From contig CAYYTU010000110.1 of the NCBI GenBank assembly GCA_964474655.1, forward strand, positions 1 to 7,744: a DNA stretch of 7,744 nt, written 5' to 3'. The position numbers were made by a program, and so were the translations under genes. The notes under the pieces were generated by a model. That model did no database searches. It was not told where the DNA came from and was given only the letters and a program-made list of their open reading frames with translations. This DNA comes from CAYYTU01 sp964474655 (GTDB taxonomy: Bacteria > Chloroflexota > Anaerolineae > B4-G1). Every line of letters starts with the position of its first letter. Positions within the stretch are counted from its first letter, which is position 1. Positions 1-5,928 of this stretch are shown in pieces.

Positions 1-376
1 AGACAGTCTCCCTGCGACCCCTATGCTCATAGTCATGGAAACCTCTGTAGATGTCAGTCTCCGGCCCCAATGGACCCGTCATCCGCGCAACGGTATGGTA
101 ACCAGCCGATCGCAGTCGCCTAGTCAGCGTCTTAACATCTGGGCGAAGACGGTATCCAGAGTGAGCACGGACTCCGTGCGTGATTGGGTACATACCGGTC
201 AAAACTGTCGCGGTGCAAGGAGTGGTTGTTGTAGTAACGGAGTAAAAAGATGTAAAGGATGATCCTTTGCCTAGGAGCATGTCCAGATTAGGCGTACGAT
301 CAGGGCCACGCTCCTTGTAGAAGAAATCAGCGCGCATGCAGTCGATCATTACCAGCAATAGATTAGGTCTGCCCAT
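1..376 (-). CDS. Alkaline-phosphatase-superfamily (sulfatase-like) hydrolase, N-terminal part, cut by window edge
   Basis: The first 125 residues of a hydrolase of the alkaline phosphatase/sulfatase superfamily are present; the rest lies beyond base 1. Residues 5-17 (NLLLVMIDCMRAD) match the family's first metal-binding strand, with D12 as the expected metal ligand and the usual R-x-D after it. TPNLDMLLGKGSSFTSFYS (28-46) is the typical sulfatase continuation. The active-site strand is TTTTTPCTATVLTGMYP (48-64). The residue two before Pro53, which is Cys or Ser in true formylglycine sulfatases, is Thr51. That suggests a Thr-nucleophile phosphatase, phosphodiesterase or phosphotransferase rather than a sulfatase (inference). 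The ATG at 374-376 has GAGGTG about 5 nt upstream. It begins only 29 nt after the flippase stop, so the two are probably co-transcribed and this enzyme may modify a surface glycan. The C-terminal metal ligands cannot be seen, so the substrate is open. Confidence 0.82.
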   Translation of the reverse strand, partial: MGRPNLLLVMIDCMRADFFYKERGPDRTPNLDMLLGKGSSFTSFYSVTTTTTPCTATVLTGMYPITHGVRAHSGYRLRPDVKTLTRRLRSAGYHTVARMTGPLGPETDIYRGFHDYEHRGRRETV

Positions 377-405
377 AGTTCACCTCAACTCGCATTTCGG
401 TCAGA

Positions 406-1893
406 CTAGACAAAGGGCTTTCTCAGCAGATCCGCAAAGAGCCGTGTATAACTGACGTATTCCTTACCCTCCAACACCACCAGTATCAGACTGTAGGTTG
501 CCGCAAAGGCCAATGCCTTAACGACCAATTGGGCCAATTTTCCTGCGGGCATCAGGCCGGAAATCTGCCATCCTACGAGCAATGCCAGGGCCATTGCGAC
601 AGTTGGATAGAGCAGCATCCGGACAAAGGACACTCGCACGAGCGATCGGATCTGCTGCAGCATAATAGCGAGACCTGCGAGCAGGACGACATCGACGGCA
701 ATCGCTACACCCCGGATTCCCCACAACCGCGCTCCGAGAATGACGAAGGGCACAGAGAGAAGACTCTCAGCAACCCGGGCACGGGTGTAGAATTCCGGAC
801 GACCAACGGCGTTGACGAGGTTACCGGATACGGCTCTCAGCGGTTCCAGCAGGATATAAAGGATCATAAGTTGGAAAGGCAGTACCATGGGGATCCACTG
901 GGATCCCAGGAAGAGCAAGACGAACTGTTGCGCCTCCAGAACAAGCATACCGCCAATCAAGAATCCGGCTCGCACGATCAAGCTGGACGCCCGATAGTAT
1001 GCCTTGGAGAGACGGAGCGCGTCATCTTGTGCCTTGGCGAAAGCCGGAAACAGCACCTGAGCGACCGGTTCGCTGATCACGCGACGCGGGTAGTTCGCGA
1101 ACTCATACGCCTTAGAGTAATAGCCCAATGGCTGTGCACCGAGGACGGCCCCCACCCAAAAGTCATCGAATTCGCTGATGAGCTTGTTGAGACTCTGAGT
1201 CGCGAGGATGAACTTACCGTAGCCCAAGTACCACTTCGTGAGCTTCCAATCAAACCTCAACTGAGGAGACCAAGGGCGTATCACGGTCCAAACCACCAAG
1301 GTAGCGACAATGATACCGCTGATGTGCTCGCCCACGATAGCCCACACGCCCCATCCTCGCCAAGCCATCACCGGCCCGACGATGGTCATCGAAAGCGACG
1401 TCAGGATCTGCAGCCCAGCCAGCTCCTTGAAGCGCATTTCCTTGCGAAGGTACGTAGTCGGAGTGGAGCCCAGAGCACTTGCCAATTGGCCTATGGTCAA
1501 AGCCAGTAAAACTGGAACTAATAGGGCCTTCTCCGGCCAGATATGGCGAAATAGAGGGATAATAGGAATGAGTGCCAAGACAAACAGCGCCGTCAGCAGC
1601 AGCCGAAGCGAGAAATGACCCGCCAGTGCTTCGCTGGTCGTCCCGTTCGCATCCGGTTTGCGATGTATCAGTGCCTGATCGAGTCCGAAGTTACGAAGGG
1701 GAACAGTAAAGTTGAGAAACGTCAGCGCAAAGGCCACCACTCCGAAGTCCTCCGGCGTCAGCAGCCGCGCCATCAGCACCGAGCGTCCAAATCCCAACAC
1801 CATCGTCACCGCCGAGGCCCCGATGCTGTAGGCCGAGCCTTTGACCGTCTTGGCCGCTAGATCGTTCGCCTGCGTTGGATCGTCTGCCGTCAC
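406..1893 (-). CDS. Wzx-type oligosaccharide/lipopolysaccharide flippase (MOP superfamily)
   Basis: This is a 495-residue integral membrane protein of the polysaccharide-biosynthesis flippase family (Wzx/WzxC-like), expected to move lipid-linked oligosaccharide units across the inner membrane. The N-terminal third carries the family pattern: a first helix, then RSVLMARLLTPEDFGVVAFA and a segment ending in LRNFGLDQALIHRK. The rest alternates hydrophobic stretches and short charged loops and is compatible with about twelve helices. Length is normal for the family. The frame also extends upstream to an ATG at 1944, but that ATG lies inside a strong hairpin and has no ribosome binding site. The GTG at 1891-1893 follows AGGGAGAGGAAC, a good Shine-Dalgarno sequence, and the protein then begins with TADDPTQANDLAAKTVKGSA, as usual for the family. 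I therefore chose the GTG. It sits downstream of the repeat-domain protein and 29 nt before the sulfatase-like gene. The transported glycan is unknown. Confidence 0.9.
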   Translation of the reverse strand: MTADDPTQANDLAAKTVKGSAYSIGASAVTMVLGFGRSVLMARLLTPEDFGVVAFALTFLNFTVPLRNFGLDQALIHRKPDANGTTSEALAGHFSLRLLLTALFVLALIPIIPLFRHIWPEKALLVPVLLALTIGQLASALGSTPTTYLRKEMRFKELAGLQILTSLSMTIVGPVMAWRGWGVWAIVGEHISGIIVATLVVWTVIRPWSPQLRFDWKLTKWYLGYGKFILATQSLNKLISEFDDFWVGAVLGAQPLGYYSKAYEFANYPRRVISEPVAQVLFPAFAKAQDDALRLSKAYYRASSLIVRAGFLIGGMLVLEAQQFVLLFLGSQWIPMVLPFQLMILYILLEPLRAVSGNLVNAVGRPEFYTRARVAESLLSVPFVILGARLWGIRGVAIAVDVVLLAGLAIMLQQIRSLVRVSFVRMLLYPTVAMALALLVGWQISGLMPAGKLAQLVVKALAFAATYSLILVVLEGKEYVSYTRLFADLLRKPFV

Positions 1894-1914
1894 GTTCCTC
1901 TCCCTCAGAAGCAC

Positions 1915-1945
1915 AGTGCCCGGCGCGTCGAGCGCACCGGGCACT
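1915..1945. promoter_or_regulatory. Strong hairpin between the repeat-domain gene and the flippase gene
   Basis: AGTGCCCGG (1915-1923) and CCGGGCACT (1937-1945) form a perfect 9-bp inverted repeat around a 13-nt loop. Inside the loop, GCG and CGC can add three more pairs after one C-A mismatch. It lies just after the stop codon of the upstream gene (1956-1958) and 22 nt before the flippase GTG. In minus-strand RNA it is followed by GTGCTTCTG, not by a U-run, so it is not a classical intrinsic terminator. It could be a weak terminator, an RNA-stabilising 3' end or an attenuator that sets the ratio between the two genes (inference). Confidence 0.5.
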
Positions 1946-1955
1946 TTCCCTCACA

Positions 1956-2654
1956 TTACCGCCGCTGGTAGCGCAGGCCCATCAGCTCCAGCATCTGGCG
2001 CTGATCCTCCAGGGCGATCTTCGCCACCGTCTCTGCCTTGCGCAGCCAACCTCGCAGCGCGTCCACCGCCTCGTCCCGCGCGACCGTGCTCTGCTGGGCC
2101 TCGGCTTTGGCGATCTCCTGCTCGCTATCGGCCTGGGCTACGGCCTCCACCTCCGCAGCCTCCTCGCTCAACCGCTCGGCCGGATAGCCGAAGTCGGCCA
2201 GGGTCGTAGAGACCTCCTCGTTGTCCTGAGCCTTGGCGTACAGGTTGCGGGCCCAGGGCAGGAAGTGTGATAGGCCACGATTCTGGGGCCAGGCGATCTC
2301 GCTCTCGCCCGTGGTCTCGTCACGCCGCTTGTGCAGCCCCAGCAGACGCAGCGTCTCCGTCTGGCCCTCGAACAGCGCCGCGCAGAGATGGGCCAGAGAT
2401 TGCGTCTGATCCCAGGCCTCATCGAAGGCCGCGTTGAAGACATCGGTCTTGCCCAGCTGCGCGGCGAAGGCCTCCTCGTTGGCCCGCACCCGGTCGTGAG
2501 CCTCGTCCAGTAAGGCTTGCCCTTCGGCCCAGCGGTCGGCGTCGTAGCCATACTCGGCCATCGCCGCCGCCACCTCCTCATTGGTCTGTCCATTGGTGAT
2601 GAACTCCTCGGCCCGGTGCAGGAACCTTTCCAGTGCTTTCGTCATACCCGGCAT
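1956..2654 (-). CDS. Soluble helical protein of unknown function, two tandem ~100-residue repeats
   Basis: I do not recognise this 232-residue protein. It is rich in Ala, Glu, Gln and Arg, has no signal peptide or membrane segment, and looks almost entirely alpha-helical. It is an internal duplication: residues 11-111 and 131-232 align nearly end to end. Each half starts with FLxxA, has an NEEV motif about 15 residues in, then A-E/D-Y/F-GY, a long variable acidic helix and a closing LxLxGLxxxRR (LRLLGLHKRR and LELMGLRYQRR). A 19-residue linker containing ESEIAWPQNRG joins them. The start is well fixed: ATG 2652-2654 with AGGAGG at 2660-2665, 5 nt upstream, and a promoter just before that. It is the first gene of the unit that continues into the flippase and the sulfatase-like gene, so it may be an accessory or scaffold protein for glycan export. 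This is only an inference from position. Confidence 0.85.
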   Translation of the reverse strand: MPGMTKALERFLHRAEEFITNGQTNEEVAAAMAEYGYDADRWAEGQALLDEAHDRVRANEEAFAAQLGKTDVFNAAFDEAWDQTQSLAHLCAALFEGQTETLRLLGLHKRRDETTGESEIAWPQNRGLSHFLPWARNLYAKAQDNEEVSTTLADFGYPAERLSEEAAEVEAVAQADSEQEIAKAEAQQSTVARDEAVDALRGWLRKAETVAKIALEDQRQMLELMGLRYQRR

Positions 2655-2676
2655 CTATACCTCCTTGTGTGTGAAG

Positions 2677-2704
2677 ATAGTATGATCGACAAGACACAGG
2701 TCAA
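2677..2704 (-). promoter_or_regulatory. Sigma70-type promoter for the repeat-domain protein/flippase/hydrolase unit
   Basis: On the minus strand TTGACC (2704-2699) and TACTAT (2682-2677) are separated by 16 nt, close to the -35/-10 consensus. The predicted transcript would start near 2670, leaving a short leader with AGGAGG at 2665-2660 before the ATG at 2654. The position between the tandem array and a gene with a strong ribosome binding site makes it plausible. A near-consensus pair can occur by chance, so confidence is moderate. Confidence 0.5.
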
Positions 2705-2740
2705 CGTGCCTTTGTACCCTCTGAATGATGAATAGTCGCC

Positions 2741-3060
2741 AATGACTTCTGGCGCCTGCGAACGATTTCTAATGCTCGTGAACGATTTATGACGCTCGCG
2801 AGCGATTTCCGCTGCTCGCGAACGATTTCCAACGCTCGCGAACGATTTCTGAGGCTCGCGAATGATTTCTCATACTCGTGGACGATTTCTGACGCTCGCG
2901 AATGACTTCTCAGGTCCGTGAATGACTTCCGCTGCTCGCGAACGATTTCCAACGCTCGCGAACGATTTCTGATCCTCGCGAATGATTTCTCAGCCGCGCG
3001 AGCGATTTCTTGGCCTCGGAGACGATTTCTGAAGCGCGGAAACGATCCATTTGACCGACC
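2741..3060. repeat. Array of sixteen 20-bp tandem units (minisatellite)
   Basis: This is most of the 424-nt gap between the glycosyltransferase stop (3079) and the next start (2654). Units of exactly 20 bp follow one another without spacers or indels. The consensus on the plus strand is AACGATTTCTGACGCTCGCG. The core GA[T/C]TTC is almost invariant in the first fifteen units; the last one (3041-3060) is degenerate. Units 5 and 11 are identical. Eight unit junctions create the palindrome TCGCGA. Because 20 is not a multiple of three and the consensus has no stop on the minus strand, all three minus frames stay largely open and read a repeated 20-residue pattern of the type SRASEIVREQRKSFASLRNR. 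I regard this as a by-product of the repeat rather than proof of coding. Function is unknown: possible protein-binding array, structured RNA or passive minisatellite. Confidence 0.95.
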
Positions 3061-3078
3061 AAATCGCCCGCGTATCCG

Positions 3079-4344
3079 CTAAGACGTTGTCGCCGTCCTC
3101 GAAGCGATACGGTTGAGCAACACCAGCATTCCTTTAGCAGTAAATATAAATACGATGGGCAAAAAAGGCAAGTTGTAGCGCGGGTTGGGGCGCCGCAGGA
3201 GGATTCCCACGGCAGTGACATATAGCAACACCATCACCAGACCGCCGGTCACCGCCTCCCTGGCACGCACATTGACGAGCATCTGCCACACGGCTAACCC
3301 CAGCATCCCCACGTGGGCGGCGACGTATCCCGCTCGTAGGATGAACACCTCCGGCAAGGACCACAACCCGTTGGGGTGTAGCCAGAACTCAACCAGCCGA
3401 TTGAAGAGATAGCGGAGATACGTCCCGGGCTGATTCAGGAAAAAGCTCGGCTTCCAAAGATCGCTGGTGCGACCATAGCGCTGATAATACTCGTACTTGT
3501 CGTCAGATTCGCTCACCGGGGACTCCCGCTCTTCCACCTGTTCCTCGTAGCGCGGGGCCAGGTAGCCGTTTCCCGTGAGCTCATACTGGATGTAGGCCGT
3601 GCGGCTGGTATAGAAGGGCGAGCCAAAGGTTGCATAATTACGCACCAGCCAGGGAGAAAGTACCAGAAGTGTCACTGTGGCGAAGACAAGTACGTACTGT
3701 ATCGCTTTCCGCACGCTGAACTCGGCCCACCAGAAGATCGCGGGCAGGGCCAGAGGAAACGCGATCAGAGTCTCCTTGGTCAGCATCGCCAGGCCAAACC
3801 CGACGCCGGCCAGCGCTGTATATTTAACCGAGGGCTCCCTGATTGACTGCACGAGAAATGCCAGATAGAGCGCAAACAATGGGATGTAAAGCGCCTCTGT
3901 CAGGTAAGGCGCGACGTAGACCACGAAGGGCGGGTAAACGGCGCAGATCAGGGCCGCGCCCAGCCCGACGTGAACCGAGAAGACGTGCTTGCCGGCCAGA
4001 TAGGTGCACCACACGGCGACGACGCCCAACAGAGCCTGGGCCAGGCGCAGCACGAGGAAACTGCGCCCTGTTACAGCAAGGACGGCGGCCACAAACAAGG
4101 GATATCCCGGCGGCACGACGGCGTAAGGAATGCCCGCGTGCTCCCCATAGATCCCGTGGTCGAGCAGGTTTTCGGCCGCGGAGACGTACTCGACCGCATC
4201 GGCGCGGTAGTGAAAATCGGCAGGGAGCATTAGGGCAGCGATCAAACGCAGGAACAGAGCGATGACAAGCAGACCGATCAGAATAGTGCGCTGGCGACGG
4301 TCGTTGTCTAGCCAGGCCAGAAGCGATTGTAGTTCAGTGCTCAT
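3079..4344 (-). CDS. GT39/ArnT-like integral-membrane glycosyltransferase
   Basis: This 421-residue multi-pass protein resembles the dolichol-phosphate-mannosyltransferase-like/ArnT superfamily (GT-C fold), which transfers a sugar from a polyprenyl-phosphate donor on the outer face of the membrane. A short cytosolic N-terminus is followed by helix 1 (about 20-40). The first periplasmic loop has ADFHYRADAVEYV (42-54) with the acidic residues D49 and E52 where catalytic or donor-binding acids are expected, then VVPPGYPLF (76-84), a hallmark of the family. LTE (148-150), LTKET (188-192) and SPWLVRNYATFGSPF (230-244) also fit. A hydrophilic stretch at about 255-300 precedes the last helices, and the C-terminus has RRPNPRYNLPFLPI (384-397). 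It is shorter than full ArnT and lacks its extra C-terminal domain. The ATG at 4342-4344 has AAAGGA 3 nt upstream. The donor and acceptor cannot be told from sequence. Confidence 0.87.
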   Translation of the reverse strand: MSTELQSLLAWLDNDRRQRTILIGLLVIALFLRLIAALMLPADFHYRADAVEYVSAAENLLDHGIYGEHAGIPYAVVPPGYPLFVAAVLAVTGRSFLVLRLAQALLGVVAVWCTYLAGKHVFSVHVGLGAALICAVYPPFVVYVAPYLTEALYIPLFALYLAFLVQSIREPSVKYTALAGVGFGLAMLTKETLIAFPLALPAIFWWAEFSVRKAIQYVLVFATVTLLVLSPWLVRNYATFGSPFYTSRTAYIQYELTGNGYLAPRYEEQVEERESPVSESDDKYEYYQRYGRTSDLWKPSFFLNQPGTYLRYLFNRLVEFWLHPNGLWSLPEVFILRAGYVAAHVGMLGLAVWQMLVNVRAREAVTGGLVMVLLYVTAVGILLRRPNPRYNLPFLPIVFIFTAKGMLVLLNRIASRTATTS

Positions 4345-4361
4345 TTATCCTTTGCTTTTAC

Positions 4362-4373
4362 AATGATTTCTGA
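4362..4373 (+). repeat. Possible lone copy of the 20-bp array core
   Basis: AATGATTTCTGA matches the first twelve positions of array units, each base being among those seen in the array 1.3 kb away, in the same orientation. The match fades after this point (AACTG). It lies 18 nt upstream of the glycosyltransferase start, while the array lies just past the other end of that gene. A 12-bp match could be chance. Confidence 0.3.
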
Positions 4374-4384
4374 AACTGTTACTG

Positions 4385-4392
4385 TTTATACC
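4385..4392 (-). promoter_or_regulatory. Weak extended -10 promoter candidate before the glycosyltransferase
   Basis: In the 53-nt gap between hepT and the glycosyltransferase the minus strand reads TGGTATAAA, an extended -10-like element. The only -35-like hexamer, GTGACC, is 15 nt further upstream inside the end of hepT, a short spacer. The gene could instead be read through from the toxin-antitoxin pair. Confidence 0.25.
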
Positions 4393-4397
4393 AGCAC

Positions 4398-4814
4398 TCA
4401 CAGCAGGTCACCCACGGCGCGCACGAAGGCCCGGAGGTCATCCAGATGCTCTTGAAGAATCACGTACACCTGCTCATAGTCGATCTCCCAGTACACGTGC
4501 ACCAGCATATTACGGAATCGGGCCATTCGCTGCAAATTCCGGCTCAAGTTCTGAGGCAGGATGTCACCCTCACCCAGAATGGCAAAACACTCAGCATAGT
4601 GCTCCGGGACCCGGTTCAATTCTCGGGCGCTGATGTGGAAGCAGATCTGCAACGCGGCCTCCATCGCGATCAGCAGGCGATAGCAACCAACGTCAAGGGT
4701 ATCTTGATCTGCCAGAAATGCCTCAAGCGATAGCGTGCGGAGCTGTTCCAGCCGCTCCAGGGATTGCTGGATGTCGTGGAAGCGATCGTTCAGCAGGTCT
4801 TCATTCAGTGACAC
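4398..4814 (-). CDS. hepT: HepT-like toxin, HEPN-domain ribonuclease (DUF86)
   Basis: This 138-residue all-helical protein carries the HEPN ribonuclease motif R-x4-H-x-Y as RNMLVHVY (R101, N102, H106, Y108), followed by WEIDYEQVY as in HepT proteins. In characterised MntA/HepT systems HepT is an RNA-cleaving toxin, acting as a dimer, and the cognate MNT protein neutralises it by adding AMP to the Tyr of this motif. That Tyr is present here as Y108. Length is typical. The start is a GTG (4812-4814) with AAGGAGG about 10 nt upstream, inside the end of mntA. The two frames overlap by 10 nt, so translation is probably coupled, with antitoxin made first. The motif looks intact, so the protein is likely active. 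Confidence 0.9.
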   Translation of the reverse strand: MSLNEDLLNDRFHDIQQSLERLEQLRTLSLEAFLADQDTLDVGCYRLLIAMEAALQICFHISARELNRVPEHYAECFAILGEGDILPQNLSRNLQRMARFRNMLVHVYWEIDYEQVYVILQEHLDDLRAFVRAVGDLL

Positions 4815-5359
4815 GCAGTCATCGCCTCCTTCAAGGCCCGGTGGTGCAGGGGACGCCGGTCAAGATAACGAGAGACGACGCGCGTGACCCATCCCGCACG
4901 CCGGGGCTCGTCTCGGCTGACCAAGAGTTGACCACGACACACTTGATAACAGAATCCCAGGGGCGCTTGATTCAGCGCCCGCACATCCACCGGCGGGGAG
5001 GAAGGCGACGTTATTTCCTGAGTCGGTGTAGCGCTCGCTTGAGCGTCGCCGCGCTGTCCGCCGAGCAGAGCGTGTATGTGTCCCTCCAGGTCGAAGGCCA
5101 GTTCTTGGGCATACAAATCCACATTGCGCTCATCTGCCGCCTGGGAATCCACGTAGACCGCTACGTCAATGTCGTGGAAGGGGCGATCTGCCAGGAATGA
5201 GCCATAGACGTAGGCAAACACCACGTTCGGTTGATCTTCCAGTGATTTTCGCAGCGCGTTCAGGATCGCTTCCCGTTCTTCCAGTTCATACCGAAACAGC
5301 GGCCTGATTGCAGCCCATCCCCGGCCCTGCTGGCGCGGGAAGAAATGCTCATCCATCAT
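4805..5359 (-). CDS. mntA: MntA-like nucleotidyltransferase antitoxin
   Basis: The partner of hepT is a minimal nucleotidyltransferase (DNA polymerase beta-like fold) expected to AMPylate the HEPN toxin. With the start used here (184 residues) the motif YGSFLADRPFHDIDVAVYV gives G53-S54 and the metal-binding pair D63/D65. D125 in VDVRALNQAPLGF is the likely third acidic residue. The spacing GS-x8-DxD is two residues shorter than the canonical GS-x10-DxD. A Ser/Thr/Pro-rich stretch (about 101-121) is inserted just before D125, where relatives usually have a short turn. Start choice: AGGAG at 5366-5370 is followed directly by four consecutive ATG codons (5365 to 5354). The third, 5359-5357, has the best spacing of 6 nt, and the fourth (5356) is nearly as good. 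The frame is open to an ATG at 5374, but that lies upstream of the AGGAG. The 65 nt upstream show no convincing promoter. Confidence 0.88.
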   Translation of the reverse strand: MMDEHFFPRQQGRGWAAIRPLFRYELEEREAILNALRKSLEDQPNVVFAYVYGSFLADRPFHDIDVAVYVDSQAADERNVDLYAQELAFDLEGHIHALLGGQRGDAQASATPTQEITSPSSPPVDVRALNQAPLGFCYQVCRGQLLVSRDEPRRAGWVTRVVSRYLDRRPLHHRALKEAMTACH

Positions 5360-5439
5360 CATCATCTCCTGCATTCATACCGTCGGGTTCTCCCACCAGA
5401 TTCACTCGACGACTGCATCACCAGAAGGGGCATATAGCC

Positions 5440-5808
5440 CTACTCTCCAGCGCTCACTGCGTCGGCCGGTTCAGCGTCGGTGGCTTTTTTGCTCAAGACG
5501 TACGTGTAGATCGTCCCCAAAACGATGACCACCGAGGTGGAAACCAGCCGGTCGATGCCGACAGCGACCGCGCTGACTCCGGCCTCGAAGCCCAGGAGCG
5601 ACGCGACGCCCGCCACAATACCCTCGCGCACGCCCAGGCCGCCGGGGGCGATGTTTACTAGGCGGTGACGCACCTAGTTGGACAGGATTGACATTATGAT
5701 CAACCCAGCGAAGGTACGGATTTCTTGAGCAATCCAAGCGTTGCCGGGCACGAGCAAGCCGATGCCTATCAGAAAAGGCAAACGAAACTCCCCAGATACT
5801 CTCTTTCT
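5440..5808 (-). pseudogene. Relic of an LPG-synthase-type transmembrane (flippase-like/UPF0104) gene
   Basis: The last 77 codons (5673-5440) encode RLVNIAPGGLGVREGIVAGV and then LLGFEAGVSAVAVGIDRL and STSVVIVLGTIYTYVLSK. These are the characteristic C-terminal PGGLGVREG loop and final helices of the lysylphosphatidylglycerol-synthase transmembrane family. Directly before them in the same frame is an amber codon (5674-5676). Upstream of the amber the frame continues open for 44 codons and reads as membrane protein (RLPFLIGIGLLVPG, then IRTFAGLIIMSILSN). This fits the helix that precedes the PGG loop in the family. A further in-frame stop lies at 5809-5811. A full family member has about 300 or more residues, so most of the N-terminal part is missing. 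A GTG at 5673 could in principle start a 77-residue product, but no ribosome binding site is seen. The sequence differs clearly from the intact family member at 6530-7540, so it is not a duplicate of it. Confidence 0.68.
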
Positions 5809-5928
5809 CTAAAGCTCCAGTTGATATCATTTCAAAACTCACCATGTACTGGGGCTTCATCATCTATTCCAAGGATAACCAGCTAGACCACCTGATTAAG
5901 CAGCTATGACGATGGTAAACCTAGATCC

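Noticed and set aside
23..262. 79-codon plus-strand frame at the left edge
   Set aside because: It is antisense to the sulfatase-like N-terminus, which has clear motifs and a good ribosome binding site.
529..1509. 326-codon open frame on the plus strand opposite the flippase
   Set aside because: It is hydrophilic, rich in Gln, His, Glu and Asp, with no domain-like pattern, as expected from the complement of a membrane-protein gene. The minus-strand flippase has clear family motifs and a ribosome binding site.
2741..3060. CRISPR array
   Set aside because: Units are 20 bp and directly contiguous with no unique spacers, and no cas gene is present. It is a tandem repeat, not a CRISPR.
2701..3221. 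Two minus-strand open frames (83 and 103 residues) as genuine proteins
   Set aside because: They are produced by the stop-free 20-bp unit in every frame; the second also runs into the glycosyltransferase gene in another frame. No ribosome binding site supports either.
4718..5200. 160-codon plus-strand frame opposite mntA and hepT
   Set aside because: No family pattern; mntA and hepT on the other strand have intact catalytic motifs and coupled starts.
5471..5863. 130-residue minus-strand open frame across the relic
   Set aside because: It is in a different frame from the recognisable PGGLGVREG sequence, reads as Arg-rich shadow sequence there, and has no ribosome binding site.
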